Assembly: GCA_013368325.1 (NCBI GenBank)
Contig: JAACJK010000173.1
Location: forward strand, 248,001 to 312,000
Length of the DNA: 64,000 nucleotides
Source of the DNA: Ephemerocybe angulata
Taxonomy: Eukaryota; Basidiomycota; Agaricomycetes; Agaricales; Psathyrellaceae
Direction: 5' to 3'
Shown: positions 11,795-20,535 of the stretch, piece after piece
Numbering within the stretch: position 1 is the first letter of the stretch
Layout: each line of letters begins with the position of its first letter
Notes under the pieces: model-generated
Told to the model about the DNA's origin: nothing
Databases searched by the model: none
The model's input: only the letters and a program-made list of their open reading frames with translations
Position numbers and translations under genes: made by a program

Positions 11795-12297
11795 TAGTGC
11801 CTTACAGGCTCGGGCTCAAAGCCTCGAGCCGGGCCTAGCCGGGCCCTTACAGGCCAAGCCGAGCCGGGCCTTACTCAATTTGGCAGTAGGGCCGGGCTTG
11901 GCTCAAGGCCGGGCCCAGACCAAAAAGCCGGGGCTTAGGCCTTGAGTAGATGTAATATATTATATGACCGTATGGTGCAGTGGTTGTGACCGTGAAAATG
12001 TCTCTGTGAGGCTCTCAGTTCAATTCCCGACTGTTGCAAAGCATTATTTTGAACATAGAAAGTATTTCTGACCACCCCACTAATAGTACTATACATTCAA
12101 TACAAAAAATTACTGACCCTGACCGAAATTCATTAGAAAAAAATTGTATACAAAAGCCGCGGCCTAAGCCGTGAGCCGAGCCGGGCCCGACCAATTTGGG
12201 GGCTCAAGGCTTGGCCCAGGATTTCGGTGGGCCTTGGCCGCCCAAAGCCGGGCCTTAGCCGCGGCTTTTGGGCCAGGCCTGGGCCTGTAAGGCACTA
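11795..12297. mobile_element. hAT-like MITE 1
   Basis: 503 bp with terminal inverted repeats starting TAGTGCCTTACAGGC at both ends, flanked by a perfect 8-bp target duplication GGAGGGAA (11787-11794 and 12298-12305). Eight-base duplications and short TIRs of this kind are characteristic of hAT transposons. There is no transposase, so it is non-autonomous. Subterminal regions are filled with GGCC/GGGCC-type repeats. The centre holds a tRNA-like module. Structure is directly visible; superfamily assignment follows from duplication length and termini. Confidence 0.85.
11966..12036 (+). other. tRNA-like core with Pol III A and B boxes, inside MITE 1
   Basis: A-box-like TGGTGCAGTGG at 11973-11983 and B-box-like AGTTCAATTCC at 12017-12027, with the spacing of a tRNA gene (44 nt between box starts). 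No complete cloverleaf with a matched acceptor stem was found, so it is not called a tRNA gene. A related core, in the other orientation, sits in MITE 2. A SINE-derived or captured tRNA origin is an inference. Confidence 0.6.
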
Positions 12298-12305
12298 GGA
12301 GGGAA

Positions 12306-12951
12306 GACCTCTCGAGGTTGAGCCCAAGGCCAATTAGCGCCCGGGTAAATACCCAAGACTGTGCCGTTGCCACCAACCGACTTCTTCGTACACGCCGCGC
12401 CACCCGTCTCGTATGGGACGACCTATTCTTATCTCTGATTGTGGTTCCCCTCTGATAGAGTGGAGCCGCGGATGATCCATCCGATATCCGGGCAAGGGAA
12501 TCATGGGGCGCTTAAGTTGTGCTGGTTCCGCTTCCCCTGTGTTACACGCGGGTGCCTGTACCGAGTTCTCCCCTCAGCCGACGGCGATCCCAGAACTTTC
12601 CCGAGAGGTGGTCTGATTGCGAACATCTCGAGGTGTGATCGACCTCTCGACGTGCCACCTCTCGTGAAGATCAAGTCGCGCGGGAGCTATACTCCGGCGC
12701 TTATCAGGGGCTCGGGTGCAATCCTTCTCGACTACTGATGTCACGGTGATCTTTCGACTCTGGGTGTGGCGAGAGTGTTCTCGCGAGATACGAAGGGATG
12801 GGTAGGGGGCTTCCCATTGATACGCACTACTCTGCCTATGTCCGTTACTTGCCAAGTCGATCCCATAGTTGTCCCGCGCGTGTCTCCTTAAAGTAGCAAG
12901 TGTCTCGCGAAGGTAGGTCTTACCCGCTTGAGGCTACTCGTCACTTCTCGT
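12306..12951. other. Unassigned repeat-like sequence between MITEs
   Basis: No gene recognised. The sequence is rich in TCTCG and GCGC motifs and has only short open frames without motifs. Because both MITEs carry clean target duplications, the flanking DNA was once continuous and may be an older repeat that they entered. Confidence 0.35.
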
Positions 12952-12959
12952 AGTCCCGC

Positions 12960-13450
12960 TAGTGTTGTTTGGGCCTGGGCTTGGCCTGAAGCCCGCGGCT
13001 TGGGCCTGGCTTTTGCGGGCCTGGGCTTTCAAAAATGCCAGGCCAAGCCCACTTTTGCTTTGACTTTGGGCTTGGGCTTGGCCTGGGCTTTTACTACAAT
13101 AATTCAATACAAACCATAGCTATTGATTTTTACCATTTCAATACAAATATTTGTAGTCTCCAAACTGATTATGTACCATATCACTCAAAATAGTACTTGC
13201 CATGCATGGGAATTGAACTGTTAGCCTCCTGTTATCATTTGTGCACTCCAACCAGTGTGCTATTATGAGAATATAAATTGTTTTGTCAATTTATCGTGAC
13301 ATAGTGGGCTTGGGCCTGGCATATTTCGAGGCCAGGCCCAAGCCCAGTGAAAGCCCACACCAAATGTGGGCCTGGGCTTGGCCTGGCTTGGTCATTTTGG
13401 GCTTGGCCTGGCCCGGCCTGGGCTTTGAAGCCCAAGCCCTGACAACACTA
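12960..13450. mobile_element. hAT-like MITE 2
   Basis: 491 bp, begins TAGTGTTGTTTGGGCC and ends in the inverted form ...GACAACACTA, with a perfect 8-bp target duplication AGTCCCGC (12952-12959 and 13451-13458). Subterminal sequence is dense in GGGCTTGGGCCTGGC-type repeats. It resembles MITE 1 in termini, length, GC-rich arms, AT-richer centre and tRNA-like core, but is clearly diverged, so the two are separate members of one family or superfamily. No transposase present. Confidence 0.85.
13205..13270 (-). other. tRNA-like core with Pol III A and B boxes, inside MITE 2
   Basis: On the minus strand an A-box-like TAGCACACTGG (13252-13262) and B-box-like AGTTCAATTCC (13209-13219) stand at tRNA spacing (43 nt). 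The stretch leading into the B box (GGAGGCTAACAG) resembles that of MITE 1 (TGAGGCTCTCAG), so the two cores look homologous although inverted relative to the plus strand. No full cloverleaf was recognised. Confidence 0.55.
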
Positions 13451-13550
13451 AGTCCCGCGCGTAGGTCAGAGAGGCTAAGTCAGCAGCTCTGGGCTCGGCT
13501 CTGACTCTCGTTCCCCTTTACATTGGTGCAGGTCTTTTGATAGATGATAT

Positions 13551-13637
13551 GCAGTGGGAATCGCGTATTTATTAAGGTAAATCGCGATTTTTAGTGGGTA
13601 GACGCGCTGAAGGCGCATCACCGGCTATTCCCCACTG
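13551..13637. repeat. Small inverted-repeat element
   Basis: 87 bp bounded by CAGTGGGAAT and ATTCCCCACTG, near-perfect inverted ends. No clear target duplication. It could be a very small MITE or foldback sequence. Confidence 0.4.
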
Positions 13638-13952
13638 CCTGCGCAAAGATCTGGGTCCCATCTGACGAAGACACAAACTTCTCCATGAGGGCAAGCGTAG
13701 TGTTCACAACCCCAGCCATGGTGCGTCACTCCGATGTTTCTTCCAGCCTGCTCGACCGTTCTTGTTATATCTTTTACCATTTCGCCCAATTCTTGGTTTT
13801 TGTCCGAGACCTCGGTCAAAAAATCATTCCGCTGCTGCGCGCGTTAGTAAGTCCCCTGCTGAGCTGAGTCAAGATTGCACCTAAACAAAGTGCACTTTCC
13901 CTTGTAAAAGGGAAATAAGGACAAAACACGGTCTTTCAAGCCTCAATCTTAA

Positions 13953-14245
13953 TCAGCTACAAAGGTTAAACCCCGAACCGCTGGCCGATGCAGAGTAAGT
14001 CTGAGTTTCCAATCGAAAGCCCATCTTCACCATCTGATATTCAATACACTCCACCGGGAGAGCCGCGTCGCATGTCTCCGCATGCTCAGCAGCGGAAGTG
14101 TGGTAGGATTCGTAGTAGCTTTGCTTGAATGAGGGGAGAGCGAGGAGCACGCTCGCCATGTCGCAGCTGTTGCCGAGGTTGGCGAGGCCTGTCAATGTGA
14201 GGCTGGGGCCGAAGACGGGTTGGAGGGCTTGACTGTTTTATCGGA
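13953..14245 (-). pseudogene. UBP14-like deubiquitinase fragment (catalytic Cys region)
   Basis: Minus-strand reading shows [16 protein letters not shown], then ALPSFKQSYYESYH and CDAALPVECIEYQ. This matches the start of the catalytic exon of the intact gene at 52212-53032 ([11 protein letters not shown] and downstream). The catalytic Cys is kept, but the fragment is about 90 codons with no flanking exons in frame. A duplicated 5' flank of the same gene lies at 15.76-16.0 kb, also on the minus strand, which suggests a once larger copy. Confidence 0.75.
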
Positions 14246-14283
14246 GTTTTGTTCGATTTGCTGCGGGTACATAACGTGCCTGG

Positions 14284-14937
14284 ACACTAACTTCTTAGTG
14301 TTTGGGTTCGGTTATTCCTACCTTTTGCCGTTTTAGGACGTATGTCCATATCCGGTTGCGTAACGCGGGCCCCTGTTACATACTTTGCGTCTTTACCACA
14401 GATGTGTTACTTCTCTCAGTTCGACTGCCTAATTCTCTGGTTCGCTTGCAAGTTTGCCCTATTGTGAATGCGAGGACGACGGTGGTTACGCATAAGATGC
14501 AGGTTATGCTTATGTGTGATCGGATTGCTGTGGTTGGGGAGGGGGAGGTGAGGGAGGAGGGGACGTATGAGGAGCTTATGAGGAGGAATGGGGTGTTTGC
14601 CGCTTTGGCGTCTGGGGGGGAGTGGAATGGGGAGTGAGATCGTTCTGTTTTTTTTTTTTCTGTTTCCTGGTCATTATCATTATCGTTATCGTCCTAGTAA
14701 TGAGCCCCTACAGTTTTCTGGGGAAGTATGATGGTGATGGCTTGTCGTGGCTGTGCGAGCACCGGCTAGCCTGAGTTAGACGCCCACACCTCGGATATTT
14801 AGATTAGAAGAGAGACATCATTTGGTCCCAGATGTTCGTCAAAATGCGCGTCATACAGATGTTGGCCTCATTAATTCTGGGAAGCGCTAAGTTCTAGGCT
14901 CAGGCGTGGGTATGCCTGAACACTAATTTCTTAGTGT
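14284..14937. repeat. Pair of ACACTAA(C/T)TTCTTAGTGT palindromes, 636 bp apart
   Basis: 18-bp palindromic motifs at 14284-14301 and 14920-14937, each preceded by GCCTG(G/A) and followed by TTGGGTTC(G/A)GTTA. The inner ends read TAGTGTTTGGG and CCTGAACACTA, like the termini of the hAT-like MITEs nearby, so the interval may be bounded by hAT-type ends with a degenerate target site. The ABC fragment lies between them. Confidence 0.45.
14472..14637 (+). pseudogene. ABC transporter C-terminal fragment
   Basis: The last 55 residues of the frame ending in TGA at 14635-14637 read as the end of an ABC transporter nucleotide-binding domain: RTTVVTHKMQ (switch histidine region), CDRIAVVGEGEV, then EEGTYEELMRRNGVFAAL. 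No Walker A or signature motif lies upstream, so this is a 3' scrap of a multidrug-type ABC gene. The family is known; the transported substrate cannot be inferred. Confidence 0.7.
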
Positions 14938-15759
14938 TTGGGTTCAGTTAAAATGAAGTCTTAGTGTTGACACCCCTAGGTGTCTTCCACTTTTTGATAT
15001 TTCATTCGCAGATCGTCGGCACCTCTCCCACGCGCATCGGTCTCACCGATTTCTGTCCCGATTGCGGTGAGAGCCTGTGCATCCCTCCAGCCATCCGGTT
15101 TTGCTCCTTTCCTTTCGCTTTGTCTACGGCTTGAAGTCTCCGTCATCCCCGTTTCGCAATTGCACATATTCGCCACCATATTTCGAAACCGGGCTCACGC
15201 ATGTTCCGTAGCGATGTCATTGACGGCGATGATTGGCCATAGAAATGGGTTCAGATTGCTTGAAGATTGAAAGGCTCAAGGTTGGCGCGGCCGGGAAATT
15301 GCAGTATCGTCACACCGCGTCATCGGGCTTACCATGTCCTGGTACCTGGCAGTGCGAATGTGTACAGCACGCCTCAGATTGGTGTTCCCTGTTGGAGGCA
15401 AGTCACACACCATGCGCGCCGAAGGCGCGAACCCTGCCCACGAAGCACTCTGGTAATGCTGCCAAGTATCTCGGCACAAAATGGGCCTCAATACGGGCAA
15501 ATCCTAGCGAGAAATTCCGTCCTGGCACCAGGGATAGACCGGGAATGGCAGTCATATTCCATGCGCGCCGAAGGCGCGGACCCCGCCCTGGTAATGCTAT
15601 CAAGTATCTGAGGACCAAATGTGATATTTCAATGTAATGGGTCGGTGTCCAGGTGCGCGCGCCTAGCGCAATGGTCATATCATGGGCGATTGAGGAGTTG
15701 GTGTAAAGGGAGGGGGCGCACCAGGGGCAATCAATGCACCTGCTTCGCCCTCAGGTGAT
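14938..15759. other. Repeat region without genes; hairpin duplication
   Basis: A sequence of roughly 150 bp occurs twice (about 15400-15500 and 15550-15620), each copy with the palindrome GCGCGCCGAAGGCGCG (15414-15429 and 15563-15578) and a shared CTGGTAATGCT..CAAGTATCT segment. No coding motif seen. GC-rich hairpins of this kind occur at Helitron 3' ends, but no CTRR-type terminus was recognised. Confidence 0.4.
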
Positions 15760-16010
15760 CGTCCGTTGAACCAAGCCGAGCGATGGCGCCGAAACGGGCG
15801 CAAGACATATGCAGGAAAGCTTAGATGCGATACCGAGTGCAAACTTTCGTTTCTTTGGAGTCTGGGTGTCGTGGTGGTGGTTGGAAGGCAAGCCGCAGTG
15901 ATGGGCGCTTAGATTGATGGCCTGCACCGGCCGCGACGGTGATGCCTGAGGTCGCGAGGATAAGCGCTGGAGCGACGACCTCTTGATCTTGTCCTTCACC
16001 GCACGACCCT
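15760..16010 (-). other. Duplicated 5' flank of the UBP14-like gene
   Basis: Minus-strand sequence resembles the region upstream of the intact deubiquitinase start at 51010: shared blocks include TCCAAAGAAACGAAAG, the GCGCTTAGATTGATGG / GGCCGCGACGGTGATG pair (plus-strand sense here) and the GGATAAGCGC..GGAGCGA block. It is not followed by the gene's first exon. It directly abuts the second kinase-like copy (start 16032), so it could now act as that copy's promoter. Confidence 0.6.
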
Positions 16011-16031
16011 CGTTAGCCTCCCTTCTACCAC

Positions 16032-17355
16032 ATGAATTTCGCGAGTGTAAAAGAGGAAAACAAGACCAAAGACGTCAGAGATGGGCTGCTCTGGCCACCT
16101 GAAGAACTATGGGTCGAGTACTATTACTTCCTTGAACAACGCGGCTATACCCTACGCCGTCGGTACCATCCTGATTGGATACCATCATGGAGGGATAAGG
16201 GGCCAAAGCCATTGCAAAGCCACCCTACGCTCGGCCAGAAGATGCGATTCTTGGGGTGAGTTAAAACAAAAAATACGGTGCTCGCTATTAAAACATCTTG
16301 CTTGCTAGCTTCCACGTGTCGTTGATGCAACATGCCAGGACGGCAGGAAAGTGGTGCTGAAGCATATCAACTTGGCTTCACAAGAGCTGGCAATATCAAA
16401 TTACGTTTCCACAAAGCCCAGGACAGATGATCCAAGGAATCGCTGTATCTCAACCCTGGATGTGATCATAATACCGGCGTGCGAGACGCATGCCATTCTG
16501 GTCATGCCACTCCTGTATGAGCACAGTGCACTTCGCTTCCGCCACGTTGGTGAGCTGGTTGAAATGACTCTGCAACTTGCGGAGGTATGTATTTCCACTG
16601 CCGTGCTATATCCTAACTAATCTCTATGACAAACAGTGCCTCGAGTTTCTGCACAATCATAACATAGCCCATAGGTGTGTGGTTTGCATTCAAGATGAAT
16701 CTCGGTCACGGTAGTTGAACGCGGACTAAATCAGAGACTTCTGCTATTACAACGTTATGATCGACGCCTCAAAATTAATACCTGGCGGCTTCCACCCGCT
16801 TGACCCTTACTGCACACCAGAGGGCAAGCAACATGGGTCTCCTGGTGGACTCAAGTGCCGTAGCCGATGGTCAGTACGGCCGAACGATTACTATGTGATC
16901 GACTTCGGGCTTTCCGAAAGATTTGAAAAAGGCATGGACATTCGGGTTACCGGAATATGTGGCCAAGACATGTCCGTACCAGAAATGTCTCTGACTATTC
17001 CGTATGACCCCTTTCCAGTCGATGTCTATCACTTGGGGAACATGCTACTGAAGCACTATAACGTGAGTTGAAAAACATGCTCCCTTTGATGCGTGCGTCT
17101 ACCATAGCTCACGTTGCACTTTCCCTCAAGGCTTATGCACCCAATAATGGTCTCGATAGGCTGAAGGACATAGCCCAGAAGATGACGCAAGCAGACCCAA
17201 AGATGCGTCCCACCGTCCGGGAGGTAGCAGAAGCCGTCCGAAAGGCCTCAAAGGCGATCAGTTTCATATCTCGGAGGAGCCGTGTGTGGCCAAATGGCTA
17301 TTCGAGTGGCCTACTCAAGCTTCTAATTCGTCTTGGCGTGATGAACCCGATGTAA
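16032..17355 (+). pseudogene. Kinase-like copy 2 with 11-bp frameshift
   Basis: All five exons of the 1198-2498 gene are recognisable: 16032-16255, 16309-16584, 16637-16674, 16735-17062, 17131-17355, with introns at the same places and exons 2-5 identical in length to copy 1. HRDFCYYN, YYVIDFGLSERF and FPVDVYHLGN are kept. Exon 1 is 224 nt rather than 213 because of an 11-bp insertion near 16212 that repeats CAAAGCC; splicing at the usual donor then shifts the frame and meets a stop. Unless another donor restores phase, the protein is lost. Everything downstream is well preserved, so the lesion may be recent or an assembly error. Confidence 0.8.
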
Positions 17356-17810
17356 TAGACTCCCTGGCGAAAGCATCCAGATGCACCGGCTTCGGCGGCC
17401 GGTAGACGACTCGATATCACCATAGTGCGGTACCTTATAAGTACAAATGTTCCAGAGAATATAGTCCCCACCCGTTGACGCCTGTAACCTACTGTCGACG
17501 TACCCCGGGCCTTACACATATACTGGTTGCGATGCTCTCAATATACTCTACTTTCAACCACTTGCACCAACTTTCCTACTGCAATTGAAGTTCACCTTGA
17601 CTGCGAGCGCTTAGCAAGCGCTTAAACCCACATCGCCCATGATAAGACCGGTTCAGTTCATTCATCGGCTTCCCAAGTATCCCAGGGCACTCTCCTACCT
17701 TCAATTCAGACTTCTAGAAGAGACGTACAACCGACTTCATCATAAACAATGATACCACACCATCCATACAAATATATGAACGATGCCAATCCAATTGCAC
17801 TCCCATCTCT
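17356..17810. other. Spacer with copy of UBP14 downstream sequence
   Basis: No gene. From about 17540 the sequence resembles 21480-21620 (shared blocks such as GAGCGCTT, ATAAGACCGGT and AGAGACGTACAACC), so it belongs to the duplicated mosaic and marks the downstream flank of a deubiquitinase fragment. Confidence 0.4.
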
Positions 17811-17814
17811 GATT

Positions 17815-18090
17815 CTTCCCATCAAATAAGCCACCCTCTTCGACTCCCTCACACTCTCCCGATCCACCCTCACAACATTCTCATCATTACCGTACAACAC
17901 CCACCCTCGTCGCAATCGCCCTCCTCTCCATTCCCCTTCTTCCCTGTCGCCTCGCACACGCGGATGTGCGCTACGTAGTACCCCGAGTGCACCAAGAACC
18001 CTTGTGCGAGACAACGCCTTGAGGCGGTACTTCACAGGCACCTCTGTGGACGCAGGCAACTTCGCCGGGCGTCCCTCGTGTCCCCCTTCC
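17815..18090 (-). pseudogene. UBP14-like C-terminal fragment (His-box region, frameshifted)
   Basis: Minus-strand frames show [12 protein letters not shown], then a shifted frame covering the [10 protein letters not shown] position, then GWVLYGNDENVVRVDRESVRE and KRVAYL. These match the last exon of the intact gene (53799-54140). The catalytic-His motif is broken by frame changes. Its upstream end is fused to the tail of the secreted ubiquitin-fold-like gene at 18092. Confidence 0.75.
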
Positions 18091-18091
18091 T

Positions 18092-18763
18092 CTAGTTCAG
18101 ATTTTTCAGAGGCAGAGGCGGTGGCGGTGCTTTCCTCCCTTTTCGAACCTGAAGATAAGAAGGAGGGTCCGTCTGAATCCCGTCTCCCTTCCCGATGAGC
18201 GACCAGAGCGTCACGTCCTCTCCCATTTTCTTTTCCGGAACCCCCTCCTTCGTCCCAACCCAAATCTCGGCGACATGCTTAGGCTCACACGGAGGGCCAA
18301 CCGCATGGATGATTTTTTTCTTGATCTCGCTGAACTTGTCATTCTCCTCGACGCTGATCATGACATTGGGTGGCCTGATATTCTGCTTAACTCCGATAAA
18401 CATGACTTTTGGGACTTTCTTGCCGAACAGCCGGGATTCGAGGTCGGACGGCGCGCGGGTGTCGACGTCCAGAGCCAGAGAGCGCGCCACGTGCTCGTGC
18501 GCGTCGACGGCCCCTTCGAGGAACGCGCGGAGGGAAGGTTGGAACGGGACGTCCACATAGTCTCGCGCGTCGTACAGGCTGTCGCGAGAATCGAACTCCT
18601 GGTAGTCCTGCAGGGGTCTGGCGTTAAGCTTTATGCAGTCACAACTGGAACGCGACTAATACGCGGCGGATGAACAAACACATCGACTTACAAAATGTGC
18701 ACTGGCCAGTGCTACGAGCCCCGCCAGAAGCAGGCCGACCACGGGTAACGTGCGGAATAGCAT
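18092..18763 (-). CDS. Secreted protein with ubiquitin-like fold, copy A (chimeric tail)
   Basis: Two exons, 18692-18763 and 18092-18607, joined in phase, 195 aa. Exon 1 encodes a signal peptide (MLFRTLPVVGLLLAG...ALASA). The mature part begins with the family block DVPFQPSLRAFLEGAVDAHE and then a beta-grasp-like segment (VMISVEENDKFSEIKKKI) resembling ubiquitin strand 2 and helix 1. The last 15 or so residues (RKAPPPPLPLKNLN) are read out of frame from deubiquitinase remnant sequence, so the natural C-terminus has been replaced. A TATATATA box lies at 18857-18864 on the plus strand, about 95 bp upstream. The ubiquitin-like fold is inferred by eye; function unknown. Confidence 0.65.
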
Positions 18764-19080
18764 CGAGTATTGAGCCTAAGGTGTTGGATATGTGGAGTGG
18801 CGTGGACGTTCTGGGCAGTTTGGAAGAAAAAGTGGCAGCTACCGAGCGAGAGTGAGTATATATACTTATGGAGGGCAGGGACGCACCGTCGTGGAGCTCC
18901 GTTCCACATGCTTGCCTGAAACGTACATATGCTCAGATGCGTTCGTTGCTGCCATCATTGATTCCGCACAGGTTTATCGATCGCTGATCTGGAAATAAGC
19001 GCCTGCATCCGAGCCTCTTCATCTTACAGTTACACCGCGCAGATAATTGCCTGGCGTCAGATGGCGTCCCCGAAGTTCTC
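18764..19080 (-). promoter_or_regulatory. Promoter of secreted ubiquitin-fold-like copy A, duplicated at copy B
   Basis: TATA box at 18857-18864. The next 170 bp (GGAGCTCCGTTCCACATGCTTG, written here in part, and GTTGCTGCCATCATTGATT blocks) recur upstream of copy B at about 20685-20770, so gene and promoter were duplicated together. Confidence 0.55.
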
Positions 19081-19089
19081 CCGATAACC

Positions 19090-19770
19090 ATCGCCACGAT
19101 ATCGATAGGATCATCGATATCTAAACACACCCCAGAACCCAATCAGCATTCACGTCATCCAACCAATATCCCAGCAAAACGGCTCAGAAACGGGATAAAA
19201 CCACTGACCTGCATCCTCCATATGCTCAATAAACCATCCCATCTTCGTCTCGCTATCCGCATTTTCCGTCGCAAGCAGCGCCTTCTAAGTTCTGACACCT
19301 TACAAGCGGGAACCCTATCATCTGCGGCAACCCCCGGCCCCCTCCCCCTGCTCCTCCCCCTCCTCCCGAGGTGTTATGTAGTGGAGTCCTCTAGAGAGAC
19401 TCTTCGCCGTCTTTCAGCTCGGTTCCGAGGTGCGCTGAGGCGAATTCGAGGAGGTTGTCTGAGGGGAGGATGGTCGGGATGTCTGGAGGACAGAGTTGGG
19501 ATGTCGGGCATCCGCCCTTGAACCAACCCGAGCGATGGCGGTCGCCGATATGAGCGCAGAACATATTCAGAGGGGGGATATCGAGTGCAAAATTTCGTTT
19601 CTTTCGTTTCTTTAGAGTCTAGGTGGGTGTCGGTCGTGGTGGTGGTTGCAATGCAAGGTGACGCGACCACCGTGATGGGCGCTTAGATTGATAGCCTGCG
19701 CCGGCCGCGACGGTGATGGCGGACTCGAAGGAGGATAAGCGCCGGAGCGAGGACGACGGGCCTGGCTAGA
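19090..19770 (-). pseudogene. UBP14-like UBA-region fragment fused to the gene's 5' flank
   Basis: 19090-19505 (minus) carries eroded exon 9 and the start of exon 10: readings such as DIPTILPSDNLLEF and the HMEDAG region match the intact gene at 53248-53640. Directly adjacent at 19510-19770 is the duplicated 5' flank of the same gene. Exons 1-8 are missing between them, so an internal deletion joined promoter to UBA region. Several frameshifts; not translatable. Confidence 0.7.
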
Positions 19771-19912
19771 GAAAGGTCGTGACAGGCTATGTAGTGTCCG
19801 GGAAGATTAACGGTATGGGGGTACGAAAAGAAGGTAAAGAATGGGGGGTCTACATGGTGCGCGGTTATATCTTCATATTGCCAGTCTATACATTTTGGTC
19901 GCGCTCCTTCAA

Positions 19913-20535
19913 CTACGAAAGTCGAATGGTGTCCACCCAAAGAGCGTCCACACCCGTGAACGACCAGTACGTAGCGCCATCTGCTAGTTCCTTCATCCTC
20001 TCCTTGCTATCCACCTTCCTCCCAACTTTAACCATCGTGATATCCGTAGCCTCACATTTGAGCTTAAGTGCGATTTTCTCCTTAATCTGTCTGCCCGTGT
20101 CCGTCTTCCCGACATTGATATAGACTGAGGGGCCTTTATCATTCTTAACTAGGACCTCTTTGACTTCTTCTTTCTTGCCGAACAGCCGGGCCTCGAGGTC
20201 GGCCGGCGCGCGGGTGTCGACGTCCAGAGCCAGAGAGCGCGCCGCGTACTCGTGCGCGTCGACGGCCGCCTCGAGGAACGCGCGGAGGGAGGGCTGGAAC
20301 GGGACGTCCACGTAGTCGCGCGCGTCGTACAGGCTGTCGCGAGAATCGAACTCCTCGTAGTCCTGCAGGGGTTCAACCGAATCCGGCGTTAATCAAATCA
20401 TGCTCTTTCAACTTGAACGCGCCCGCCCGCCTCGTACGCTGATGAACAAACACATCGACTTACAAAGCGTGCACTGGCCAGTGCTACGAGCCCCGCCAGA
20501 AGCAGGCCGACCACGGGGAACGTGCGGAATAGCAT
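19913..20535 (-). CDS. Secreted protein with ubiquitin-like fold, copy B
   Basis: Two exons, 20464-20535 and 19913-20362, in phase, 173 aa. Exon 1 is a signal peptide (MLFRTFPVVGLLLAGLVALA, then SA). Exon 2 opens with DYEEFDSRDSLYDARD, the DVPFQPSLRAFLEAAVDAHE block, and a segment (VYINVGKTDTGRQIKEKIA) that lines up with ubiquitin strand 2 plus helix 1, followed by a VGRK turn and a final short strand. No C-terminal Gly-Gly is seen, so conjugation is unlikely. TATATATA box at 20647-20655, about 110 bp upstream. This copy has a normal stop and is the best reference for the family together with copy C. Fold assignment is inference. Confidence 0.7.

Noticed and set aside
11966..12036. Functional tRNA gene inside MITE 1
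   Set aside because: A and B boxes fit, but no complete acceptor and anticodon stems were found, so it is reported only as a tRNA-like core.
15400..15620. CRISPR-like or tandem regulatory array
   Set aside because: Only two copies with unequal spacing in an evidently eukaryotic context; a local duplication explains it.
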